DNA from: Symmetrospora coprosmae
Lineage: Eukaryota; Basidiomycota; Cystobasidiomycetes; Symmetrosporaceae
Assembly: GCA_008802785.1 (NCBI GenBank)
Contig: VUYT01000013.1
Location: 186,001-250,000 of the forward strand
Direction: 5' to 3'
Length of the DNA: 64,000 nt
A program made the position numbers and the translations under genes. Of the stretch, positions 34,501 to 45,500 are shown one piece after another (position 1 is the first letter of the stretch; each line of letters starts with the position of its first letter). The notes under the pieces were generated by a model. That model ran no database searches. It was not told where the DNA came from and saw only the letters and a list, made by a program, of their open reading frames with translations.

Positions 34501-37500
34501 CATTCGAGGGTGAGCCGAGACCGACTGTGTCTACCTAGTCAAGGAACGAGCTAAGGCAGATCCCGCAGGTCTATACTACTACCTCGGCTCCATCGTCAAC
34601 ATGTCGACGGACTCGGAGGTGCAGTTCAAGTACATTCAGGCAGCCACCAGGACCGGACAGATCCGCGAGGTCGAGCGAATCTGCCGAGAGAGCAACCACT
34701 ACAACCCGGAGAAGGTCAAGAACTTCCTCAAGGAGGCCAAGCTGCAGGACCAGCTGCCCCTCATCATCGTCTGCGACCGATTCGGCTTTGTGCACGACCT
34801 CGTCCTCTACCTGTATCAGAACGGCCTGCAGAACTTCATCGAAGTTTACGTGCAGCGTGTCAACTCTGCCCGGACGCCTCAGGTCATCGGCGGTCTGCTA
34901 GATGTCGACTGCGACGAGAGCACCATCAAGCAGCTTCTCGGCTCTGTCACTGGGCCGATGAGCATCGACGAGCTTGTCGAGGAGGTCGAAAAGCGCAACC
35001 GCCTCAAGCTCATCCTGCCTTTCCTCGAGAGCAAGATCGCTGCCGGACAGCAGGAGCCGGCGTTGTATAATGCTATCGCCAAGATCAGCATTGACAGCAA
35101 CAACAACCCCGAGTCTTTCCTCAAGGAGAACAACGTGCGTCTCTGTACGCTTGCGAGGCTTCGAGCTCGACTGACTCGTCTGTGGCTGCCTCTTGCAGAT
35201 CTATGACCCGCTCGTTGTCGGAAAGTACTGCGAGAAGCGAGACCCTTACCTCGCCTACATCGCCTACGCCAAGGGTCTGTGCGACCAAGAGCTCATTGCC
35301 ATCACGGATGAGAACTCGATGTTCAAGCACCAGGCTCGCTACCTCGTCAAGCGGAGACAGCTCGATCTGTGGACGTCTGTTCTCAAGCAGGACAATGTCC
35401 ACCGGCGTCAACTCATCGACCAGGTTGTCGCCACAGCCGTGCCAGAGTCTATCGACCCTGAAGACGTTTCCGTTACCGTCAAGGCATTCTTCGCAGCCGA
35501 TCTGCCGGGCGAGCTTATCGAGCTGCTCGAGAAGATTGTTCTCGAGCCTTCCGCTTTCAACGACAACGCCAATCTCAAGAAGCTTCTCCTGCTCACCGCC
35601 ATCCGATCCGACAAGGGTCGCGTCATGGCCTACATTGACAAAGTCGAGGGCTTTGACGTCCAGGAAATTGCGGCCATTGCCATCGAGAATCAGCTCTACG
35701 AGGAGGCGTTCACCCTGTTCAAGAAGAACAGCCTGCACCTTGATGCAGTCAACGTCCTCGTCGAGTACATCGTCTCGATCGACCGGGCCTACCAATTTGC
35801 TAACAAGGTCAACGAGCCTGCCGTCTGGAGCCGTCTCGGTAAAGCCCAGCTGGACGGTCTTCGTATCAAGGATGCCATCGGTGGGTCGCTCTTTCGCCTT
35901 ACGGGCCGAGATTGCAGCGGCTAATGGTTTCCTGCCGGCTTAGACTCGTACATCAAGGCTGGCGACCCGAGCAACTATGGCGAGGTCATCGAGACTGCCG
36001 AGCGAGCTGGCAAGCACGACGACATGGTCCGATACCTGCAGATGGCCCGGAAGACGTTGCGCGAGCCGAAGATCGATACGGAACTCGTGGTCGCGTACGC
36101 CAAGACGGACCGCTTGTCCGACATGGAGGAATTCCTGGCCATGACGAATGTTGCGGACCTGCTCACTGCCGGAGAGCAAGCATTCGAGGCCAGCCTGTAC
36201 GAAGCCGCCAGGCTCCTATTCTCGAGCATCTCCAACTGGGCTCGGCTCGCCACTACGCTCATCTACCTCGGCGAGAACCAGTCTGCCGTTGATGCTGCCA
36301 GAAAGGCCGGCAACACCCAGTGAGTTCCTTCGTCGTTGGGGTGCACCGCTTCCGAAAGCTAACACGGCAAGGTGCCGCCTACCAGGGTCTGGAAGCAAGT
36401 CAATGCCGCGTGTGTTGACAAGAAGGAATTCCGACTGGCGCAAATTTGCGGTCTTAACCTTATCGTTCACGCTGAGGAGCTTCAGGCACTTGTCCGCCTC
36501 TACGAAACTCAGGGCTACTTTGAGGAGCTCATGTCTCTGCTCGAAGCCGGACTTGGCCTCGAGCGGGCGCACATGGGCATGTTCACCGAGCTGTCCATTC
36601 TCTACGCCAAGTACCGGCCGCAGGCATTGATGGAGCATCTCAAGCTCTTCTGGTCGCGGGTGAACATTCCAAAGGTCATCTCCGCTACCGAGAAGGCGCA
36701 CCTCTGGTCCGAGCTTGTCTTCCTCTACGTCAAGTACGACGAGTTTGACAACGCTGCACTGCAGATGATGGAGCACTCTGGCGACGCCTTTGACCACAAT
36801 CAGTTCAAGGAGATTGTAGTCAAGGTCGCCAACATCGAGATCTACTACAAGGCTCTCAACTTCTACATCGAGCAGCAGCCTCTTCTCCTCAACGACCTCC
36901 TCTCTGCCCTCAGCCCTCGCATCGACCACTCCAGGGTCGTCAAGCTCATCATGAAGCACGATCACCTCCCTCTCGTCAAGCCGTATCTTATCGCCATCAA
37001 ATCACACGACCTCGAGGCCGTCAACAATGCCTTCCACGATCTCCTTATCGAGGAGGAAGACGCTGCGACACTGCGAGACTCAATCGACACCAACACAAAC
37101 TTCGACAGTCCCGCTCTCGCTGCACGGCTGGAGAAGCACGAGCTGCTCGAGTTCCGGAGGATCGCAGCGCACCTGTACAAGAAGAGCGGGAAGTGGGACG
37201 ACTCCATCGGGCTCAGCAAGGCCGACAAGCTGTACAAGGATGCCATGGTTACGGCTGCAGAGTCGCTGCAGCAGGAGCAGGCCGAGGATATCCTGAGCTA
37301 CTTTGTTTCGCTCGGGAACAAGGAATGCTACACCGCATGCCGTGAGTGGCTTGCTGCTGCTTTCCTCCGCGCGGTCTGCACACAAAAACCTGATGCCCTT
37401 CCCTCTTGCTGCCAGTGTACATCTGCTACGACCTCTTCCGCCCTGACTTCATCTCGGAGCTGTCGTGGAGACATGGCCTCAACGACTTTACGATGCCTTA

Positions 37501-37717
37501 CACGCTGCAGGTTCAGCGCGAGCAGTACACGCGCGTGACTGCGCTCGAGGAGCTAGTGAAGAAGCTGTTGGCCAAGGACGAAAAGAAGGAGAAGGAGGAG
37601 AGCGAGGCCCCCATCCTCGGCGGCCTTGGCGGGCGGCTGATGATTGGCAATGGCCCGGTCAACGGCATGGCGCCGCCACAAATGCAGATGCAGACAGGGA
37701 TGCCTGGGTTCTACTGA
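31542..37717 (+). CDS. CHC1: Clathrin heavy chain
   Basis: Sixteen exons join in phase to 1672 residues, the normal length: 31542-31552, 31653-31680, 31777-31863, 31995-32115, 32212-32239, 32302-32341, 32416-32790, 32860-33543, 33612-34121, 34192-34263, 34329-34509, 34569-35134, 35199-35880, 35944-36319, 36386-37341, 37416-37717. Clathrin heavy chain forms the triskelion legs of coated vesicles at the plasma membrane and trans-Golgi. The N-terminal propeller starts [14 protein letters not shown] and includes [20 protein letters not shown]. The CHCR leg repeats follow, for example [20 protein letters not shown] and [13 protein letters not shown]. The trimerisation region has [20 protein letters not shown], and the disordered C-terminus ends QTGMPGFY. 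Introns are crowded in the first 900 bp and include a first coding exon of only 11 nt. Confidence 0.98.
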
Positions 37718-38207
37718 TCGTTTAGCATGCCGAGGCATGAAAAGATTTGCCAGATGCCTTTCTTTACGACTTTGTGATATCTAGACAGCCGTTGTTTCCG
37801 TTTCTCTAGGCTCGTTCCCGCAACGACAGTCCATGCAGTGCATCAGATCGTGCTCCGACCGACGGCCCACAGACAGGAGCGATCGGGGCAGACAGATCGG
37901 CGTGACACTATACCACAGCGCACATTGCGCGGTTGCGGGAGCTCATGTCGAGGCATGACATGCATGACAAGGCAATGACCGTTGAACACCTGATGCTGGA
38001 TATGAATGCTAAAGATTGCTAGACACGAATTTGAAGCGCTAGATATGAATTACGGCTGTGTGGCACAGCACTCTGGGAACTATCAGGTCTCTTTGTGCCA
38101 TCGTTTCTCGACGTATTTCATCCGGATCAAGCCAGCGCTGGAGGAAAGGCGAATGACAGGGAGGAATCAGTCGCGTGATATTATCGCCCGAAACAAGCAG
38201 TGGTCAC
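37718..38207. terminator. Convergent 3' region of CHC1 and the ArfGAP gene
   Basis: 490 bp between converging stop codons, with AT-richer sequence around 37730-37810 and 38000-38060 as expected for polyadenylation regions. No coding frame is supported. Confidence 0.4.
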
Positions 38208-41200
38208 CTACGCATCAGTCCTCACTTCAGGCGGCAGTTCTGGCGGCTCCCATAGCAACCGTGCCGCCTCGTTACCTCGCTCTCTCATCCGTGAAAGCTG
38301 CTCATCATTCCAGTCATCAAGGTCCACGCTTCGTACCTTGGATATCTGTGGAGGAGAGGCGTTCTGCGCTCAGCAATTCTTGCCCGTATCGATAAGAGCT
38401 CGGTGGACTCACATGCGTCCCGAGCGCCCGATGCAAGCCAGAACATCGGATGCAGATGAAGATCCCAATATTCCAAGAGGCCCATCTTGGATCTCTCGCA
38501 AGACAGTCCGCGCAATGCCGGTTGTCCGGCAACTGCAGCAGTTCCAAGAGCTCCCTGTGATTCCGGTCTTTCGACTCGCGGGTCTGCTTCCCCTGCTTCA
38601 CAGGCCCAAAAGCCGAGTCGACGGCAGTGGCAATGCTCTGGTCGAGCTCGGCCTCGGTCGTCGTTGGACTTGCGTATGGCACTGGCTCGGTTGCGCCAAA
38701 CTCCGGCGAACGGACGGGTGCATGTTGGCCGGGACGGTCCATGCTGCTCGAAGCGTACTTAGCGTGTGCCGAAGGGTTTGGGCTCCTGGCATCGCTAAAG
38801 AAGCTCGCCATGCTTTGACTCGCTTCCAGGAGGGTCGAGAGCGGCTGTCCCGAGTCCTTCTCTCGGTCCCTGTCCTTGTCCTTCTTGCCGCGTGCGTTGG
38901 CAGCTAAGTTTGAGACAAGGGCAGATACGCTATCCCGCTTGCGGTGACCCGATGACGTTCGCCGCTGTAACGGCTTGTTGAGCTTTGCCAGAACGGCCTT
39001 CATACCCTCAGCCGGGCCATTATTGCTCGTCTCTCCACCATGAGCGCCACCTCGGCCAATAGCGGAAGCATACATCCCGTCGCCGGTACTGCTGCCGCTT
39101 GCACTGGCTCGGTTGTTCCCGGCAAAGATACCCAGGCCAAGCTCTCCAGCTTGACCCTGATCTTCTGTTCCGGGACGGACAAAGTGGCGGACAGAGGAGG
39201 TGCTGCAAGGCCAGCATTCATTAGCTGATGTTCGCTGAAAGACTGAGTGTAGCGACGTCAGGGCCAGCACTCACCCGTCGAGCAACGACTGTATCACGTT
39301 CGCCACAGTCTGCAACCACGACTGTGCTTCTTCCGTCGATGTGGCCTGATAGATGCGCCGCAGCGAGGGTGTGATGACCTCGAACGCAAAGCGTCTATCC
39401 TGCGTGCGCGCCTCTCGCACGGTCGCAAAGCGCAGGTTGATTGGCTGCGCAGCGAGCTCGAGCTTGTCATCCGCGTATTCGCAGAGCTGCCCGCCGGCGA
39501 GCACGACCCAGCTCTTGTGCCAGTGCTTCACGGCGTCCACGTTGCCTTGATGCGAGATAGGCCGCGTATTCGCCCACAGGAAGCCCTCCTTCCGCCGGAG
39601 CTGGGCGGATAGGTCGTTCGTCGGAGACGAGCTCTCGCGGCCAGCGGCGGGCGTCGGCAGCGGCGAAGGCGGCTGCAGCCACGGTCCGCTCGAGCCAACA
39701 TTGCTGTCCGGCGATACTGACAACGCAAGTCCTTCTGTGCTACCGTTCGATGCAACCCGCATGCGCCGGTTCGGCGCGCCAAACCCCGTCGGCGGACTGA
39801 GATGCTCGCTCGCGTCTAGGGAAGGGCGCGACGCCTGGAACTGCTGCTGTGCGCCAATCCCATCCGGCCGTTGCATCGCGAACGACATCTCGAGCGTGCG
39901 CCGCTTCGTCTCAATCTCCGTCTTTTTGTCTTCGATCTCGGCGGACAGCGCGTCAATCCGCAAATCGAGGTCGTCGAGGGCCGTCGTTGTGCCGTCGAGG
40001 TCCCGCCCGGACGCGACGGCGATGTCGTGCATCGAGTGTACGTAGTGCGCGAGAGTGGCCAGAGTCGCACACTCTTTGAAGACGGCCAGCTCCCTTAGCG
40101 CGTTGTAGTACTCCAATCGAGCCAGAGCGAACTTGTCCTTCTTGATCTTGTGCTTGTCATCGGCTGCTGTTATGCGGATCTTGCCTTCTGAGGAGCTGGT
40201 CTCCTTCTTGACATTCAGGTACTGCACTCGGTACGGTGGCACAACTGGTCAGATGATGCCTGGGACATGCGTAGGATGGCATTCCATCCGAACGCACCCG
40301 ATGGACGTGGTCATAGAAGGCTTTGGACTCGGCATCGTAGATCTTCTTCTTGATGTCGGCCGCCTTGAGCATGCTCGCTATCCGCTTGAGGGGCTCAATG
40401 ACCAGCTCCTCGAGGCGAAGCATCCCTTCCTTCCTCGCAAAGCCCTGTATTCTCCTCGCCGAGTCCCAGTATGCATCGTTGAGGGCAGCGACGGCGTTTG
40501 GGTTTGAGCCAGACAGCTCGTGCAGCGAGTGGTCGAACGAGTACTCCGCGTCGTCCAAGAGGCGCAAGGCACTGTACACGCCTCGGCGGACTTGATGAGC
40601 TGCTTCAGCGAGCGCCGGAGGTAGTACGCGCGTTCCTCCATCTCCTTGCAGTGCGCCTTGAACAGCGGGCCATCCTCCGGGATATCCTCGATGGGCCCGA
40701 GGATTGGTAGAGGAGTGGGGTGGTACAGCTGCGGCGAGCTGGATGGCGGATGTGGGCCTGGTGCCGCGGGTTGTGCGAGCTGGCTCTGGCCGACCGAGGA
40801 CGACATTGAGGCCTGGCGGACTTTGGCGTGGCTCAGCGCGTCCTGGCTTAGCACGGGCGACGTGGCTGATCGCTGTGGTGCAGGGCGCTTGTAGCTTGCG
40901 GCATGCTGGAGCTGCGACCAGGCAGGCGCAGAGGCGTGTCCTGCCGCAGAGTGCCCGTCAGACCCGTGGCCAGGCGAGCCGGAGCGCGACACATCGCTCT
41001 GAAAGCTGTAGCGCTTTGCTCTGCCGTCGTTCGCTCTGCTGGCGCTAGGCGTCTGGAGGGATGATTGCCAGCTCGTCCGCCTGATATTGGCTGATGTAGG
41101 GTACATTGGCCGCGGGGAGAGGTAGTCGGTGCTCGGGGTCGCATGCTGTGGGAGGACGGCATACTGAGTCGGCGGCGAGGCGTATAAGTGCGAAGGGAAG

Positions 41201-42190
41201 AGGCCAGTGCCTGGCTGGGGACTGGCCGAGCGGAGGGGCGCGGATGTTGCTGTCCTGGCCTGTTTCGCAAGGCTCGGGCGGACGTCGAGCCAGAAGGAGA
41301 AGGCTGCGAGAATGTGGAAGGTATCGGAGTCTGGGAGGTAGGAGAGAAAGGCACAATGCCGCTTGCCAGAGTCGCCGAGCGGCGCTGGATAGGTCCAGAC
41401 AAAGTCGAGCTGACCCGTGGCGCGGTCGGGTCTGGTGTGGATGGACGTCAAGGCAGGGTGATGTTGGAGCTGTCGGGAGGGAAGAAGAAGCGCCATCTCA
41501 TGCCCAGTCAGTATGGGACAATGGAGCGCGTCAGAATCAGAGGTGCAGTATGCGACCCACCCCGGCGCGCTTCCTCTCTGCCAGGACGCGCTCGAGGGCG
41601 ACGGGCGACTCTGTACACGCGAACGCGAGCGTCGAGGTGGCGGCGGTGTCCGAGGCGTGGTCGTCGTCCAGCGGCAGCAGGCGCGTCCTGAAGCTGAACT
41701 GGAGCTGCTCGTCGTGCTCAGACACGGATAGGCGAAGCAGCGACGTCGATGCCGTCTTGCGGGCTGCTGCAGGGTCGCATATCCATGTCACTGCGGTCGC
41801 GACTGCCTCCGGCGAGGGTGAGCTCGTGCCCGCCTCGTATGCCAGCGCGTCGAAGGTGAGCTCGCCATCGTCCTCCTGCACCATTCGAAGCGATGATGCT
41901 GTGGCCGCTGCTGCTGCTGCTGCTGCTGCTGTAGTGGCCTCTGACCCGTCATTATTGCTGCGACCACCCTCTTCCACCTCCTGTGACGCTGCGACTGCGC
42001 CCTGAGCCTCCTGCGCCGCAATTACCGACACCGAGATGCTGCGGATGTGCAGCCCATCCTGGTGCAGCCTGTACTGGTCGTACACTTGCTGCGCACTTGG
42101 CGTACTCGCCGAAACGCCCATCGAGGCAGCGGAGCGGCGTGGAGGGAGGCAGAGGACACGCGTAAACAACCTCGAGAGCATGGACAGCAT
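38208..42190 (-). CDS. BAR-PH-ArfGAP protein (ASAP/ACAP-like Arf GTPase-activating protein), with an apparent frameshift
   Basis: Exons read as 41561-42190, about 40577-41469, 40298-40579, 39275-40221, 38413-39202 and 38208-38345 (about 1220 residues). The N-terminal domain includes [15 protein letters not shown] and a poly-Ala run. Next comes a BAR helix ([20 protein letters not shown]) with further helices to [21 protein letters not shown] domain follows ([35 protein letters not shown]), then a Ser-rich linker and an ArfGAP zinc finger CADC-x16-CIRC with the arginine-finger context [11 protein letters not shown]. Such proteins switch off Arf GTPases during vesicle budding and sense membrane curvature. 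Near 40577-40580 the BAR reading must change frame by one base: SAEA in one frame is followed by [10 protein letters not shown] in another, and no GT-AG intron fits. This is either a sequencing error or a damaged allele. The start may be 42190, 42181 or 42121. Confidence 0.85.
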
Positions 42191-42585
42191 GTACAGCGAT
42201 GCACAACTCTCATGGACAAGCAGCAGCAGCAGCAGCAATGGGAGATGCGCAACTCGCTTCGCGCTCTTCCGTTTCCTGCTGCACGCAGTCAGTGTGATGC
42301 AGCAAACGCGTGACGTACGCTTCGTCTCCTGCAGGCTGAGCCCACAGCCTAGAGGTGTAGCTAGGTAGGGCGAAAAGCAATGCATGCAAGCATTGCTGTG
42401 GTGTTTGTGCGTACACGGGGTGGACTGTTCTGCCTCATGCAATGCATCCTGTTGCGATTGTCAGAAGGAGAAGCGGCGGCCGCCTGCCCCATCCCATCCA
42501 TCCTCCAGGCCCCTTTTGTCGCCATGCTTGCGTCCGACTATCGCCAACCATGACGGCCATCTGATACAGCACACACACACCATCC
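42191..42585. promoter_or_regulatory. Divergent promoter, ArfGAP / formin
   Basis: 395 bp shared by two divergently transcribed genes. It contains an AGC repeat (about 42217-42236), a perfect 8-bp inverted repeat with a 6-nt spacer at 42376-42397 (arms AGCAATGC and GCATTGCT), and a short CA run just before the formin ATG. No proven factor site. Confidence 0.5.
42376..42397. repeat. Inverted repeat in divergent promoter
   Basis: Arms of 8 bp are perfectly complementary around a 6-nt centre (ATGCAA). The ATGCATGCAA core makes it partly palindromic at a second register. Could be a dimeric factor site; no function shown. Confidence 0.6.
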
Positions 42586-45500
42586 ATGTCGACACTGTTC
42601 GGGCGGCATCGCAAGGGGAGATCGCGCACCATCAGCTCGGGCGATGGGGATAGCAGCGAGGGAGGAGGGGGAGGAGGGATGACCACCAGCGTACCGTACA
42701 GCGCGACGGTCGCACCCGCAGTCCCGCCAGTCCCTAGGCAGGCACAGGCAGAACCGCCAACAGCATCAGGATTGGGATTGGGATCAGGATCAGGCTCAGG
42801 CAGCGGAGCATCGGCACTGCGCTCCTCCACCTACTCTGTGTCGTCCCCTCGACCGCCTCCGCCGCCGTCGTTGGTCCCTGCGTCGGGTGCAGCACCCGCG
42901 TCGTCGTCGCGTGCCCGCTCCTCCCAGCAGCAAGGGACAGCAGCTGACAGCAGCCATCTGCTCAAGCAGCAGTCGCAGCCATCGTACCAGCGTCATGCTG
43001 CATCGCAGCAGATGCACGGGCCGGGCCCGCGCGATATCACCCCGCCCGTGCACCTCATCCCGGAGCGCAGGCCCTACGAGGACGCGCACAACCGCTCGCG
43101 CACCCCAGATCTAAGGCGACAGCACAGCTACACGTCTACCACCACCACCGACGAGAGCAACAGCAGCATACGCTCCGCAACGTCGTCGTCCCGCGGGAGC
43201 AGCCGGAGAGGAGATGCTGCTGGAGAGGACCCGTGGCTGAGTGCCACTGCGCTCGAAGGTAGTGCAGGAACGGCCAGGTCTAGACAGGACAGCACCGCGA
43301 GCAGGGACTCGACGGCCTCCAACACCACTTTGGCCGTGAGGCGGCACCATGGAGATTCGCTCTCGGCGTCAGCCGCCGCATCGTCCACATCTTCGTCAAG
43401 CTCGCACCACCCTGCCCAGAGGAGCAACAGCAGCAGGAGCTCGAGATCCGGTGGCATCTACTACCCTCAAGAGATGGGTTCACGGTTCTCAACGACCAGT
43501 TCGAGGGGTGGAGGCGGTGGAAGCGGTGGCAATGCGGATCTCTCGCGCCAGGACACAGTCTCGTCGACCAGGTCATCTTCTCGCGCCGACAGCTCCATGA
43601 CCAGCACATCCCACGCAGCGCCTTCGTCTCCGCCGCTCCGCCATACCAACTTTGCCCAGTACCCTTATGGCACGCCGTCCGCCAGCGACCGCTCCATGCG
43701 CTCATCGCAGGCGTCGAGCCACTCGATGCACTCGCAGAAATCGTCCACCTCCCTGAACAGCACGCACAGCACGAGCATGACGACGCCGACCATGCCGTCG
43801 CTCTCCACTCCGTCCCTCACATCCTCCGAGTTTGTGTTTCCGCGCCCAAAGAACGAGCAGGACATCGAGTACCTGTTCCAGGACCTGCTCGAGCGTACCA
43901 CCGTACCCCTGAATCGCCGCGACGAGATGGCGCGGTACCCGACAAACAAGAAGTGGGTCATGGTCTACAACGACAAGCTGCAGGACTGGCAGCAGGCCCG
44001 CAAAGCGCTCGGGTCGGGCTCGGACAACCGGATGAGCCTGAGCGTGCACGGAACGCCCACCATGCTTTCTGTCGGCTCGTCCGCCGCGTCGGCCGCCGGC
44101 TCGTCGGGGCATGGCCACGAGCATACACACACGCCCATCATCCAGCAGGCCGTAAACGCACTCGCGAGCATTCCGTCCGCAAGCACGGCCGCCCGGACGC
44201 GCGGCAAGACAGAGACGCCAGAATGGTACCTTACCAAGTTCATGGACGGGAGCATACAGCCTGCGACCGTGTCGAGCTTGCGTGTGGCGCTGCGGACGTA
44301 CGAGATTGCGTGGGTCGACACGTTCGTCGTCAAGCTGCAGGGGCTGTCCGTCCTCACGAACGCCCTGGCCAACATCACGCGGCTGCCGATACCGCGCAAG
44401 GAGCAGGATCTGCACCTCGAGCTAGAGATTGTCAAATGTCTCAAGGATCTCCTGCAGCGCAGTCAGGTGCGCACTACCATCGCAGCTGTTGCGAGCGCCA
44501 AGCCAGACAGGCTGACATGCCTGTGCCTCTCTGCAGATCGGCCTAGACGCAGCTCTCCACTACCCGCACTGCATCTTCAGCATTGTCCTCGACATCTCAT
44601 CCCCGCACATCCAGGCCCGCAAGCTCGTCATGGATATGTTGATCTTCCTGGCCTATCAGACGAAAGAGAACGTCACGGGGCACAACTACGTCCTGCGAGG
44701 CCTAGACAATCTGATGAATGTCAGAGGGGATCACGGCCGCTTCGACGCATGGTTCACCATCCTTGAGACTACCCTGGATGGGCGGGGCAAGATGGGAAGT
44801 CTCGTCGGAGCCAGTGACGAGATCAAGACGTTGCGCGGCCGAGAGGCACAGATGGCCATGCAGGCTGCCAACGCCGCTGATAGCTCGGGCGAGGGTGCCT
44901 TGGTCGAGTACTGTGTGAGTACTTCTGCTCATACTGCGATTGCCGTGCCGTCAGTTGCTGAAGCGGGTCCCATCGCAGCTTTCCAACATCCTCTTGATCA
45001 ACGCGATAGCCGTGATACCTGAGGAGCTAGAGATCAGGCTGCATCTACGTCAGCAGATGGAGGCTTCCGGCTTGGGTCGGATTCTCGGCAAGATGCGCGA
45101 CCTCAAGCACAACGAGATTGAGCGACAGCTCGATGCGTACGAAGAACGAGCCGACAGCGATCACGACGAGTTTGTCCGGCACTTCAAGGAGGATACTCTG
45201 AAAGACTTTCAGAACCCCTGGGACGTACTCCGAGCCATTCTATCGTCTGTCGAAGGGTCCCGCGCCTACGACTTTTTCGTCTCATCATTGCAGCACATGC
45301 TCTTCATCAAGCAGGAAGGCGAGGCGAAGGTGCGATACTACCAGATCATCGACAGCCTCATCACGGCCATCGTCTTCGATCGCAAGCCTGTCGACAAGGA
45401 CTTCTCCTCCGTCGTCGGGACCAGCGTGGCCACACTCGCTGCAAAGTTTTCGGACCAGGCGCGCCTGCAGGAGATGGAGGAGGAGCTGACCGTCTTCAAG

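Noticed and set aside
41106-42005. A 299-codon plus-strand frame
   Set aside because: Antisense shadow of the ArfGAP N-terminal exons, which show protein-like sequence and matching splice phases on the other strand.
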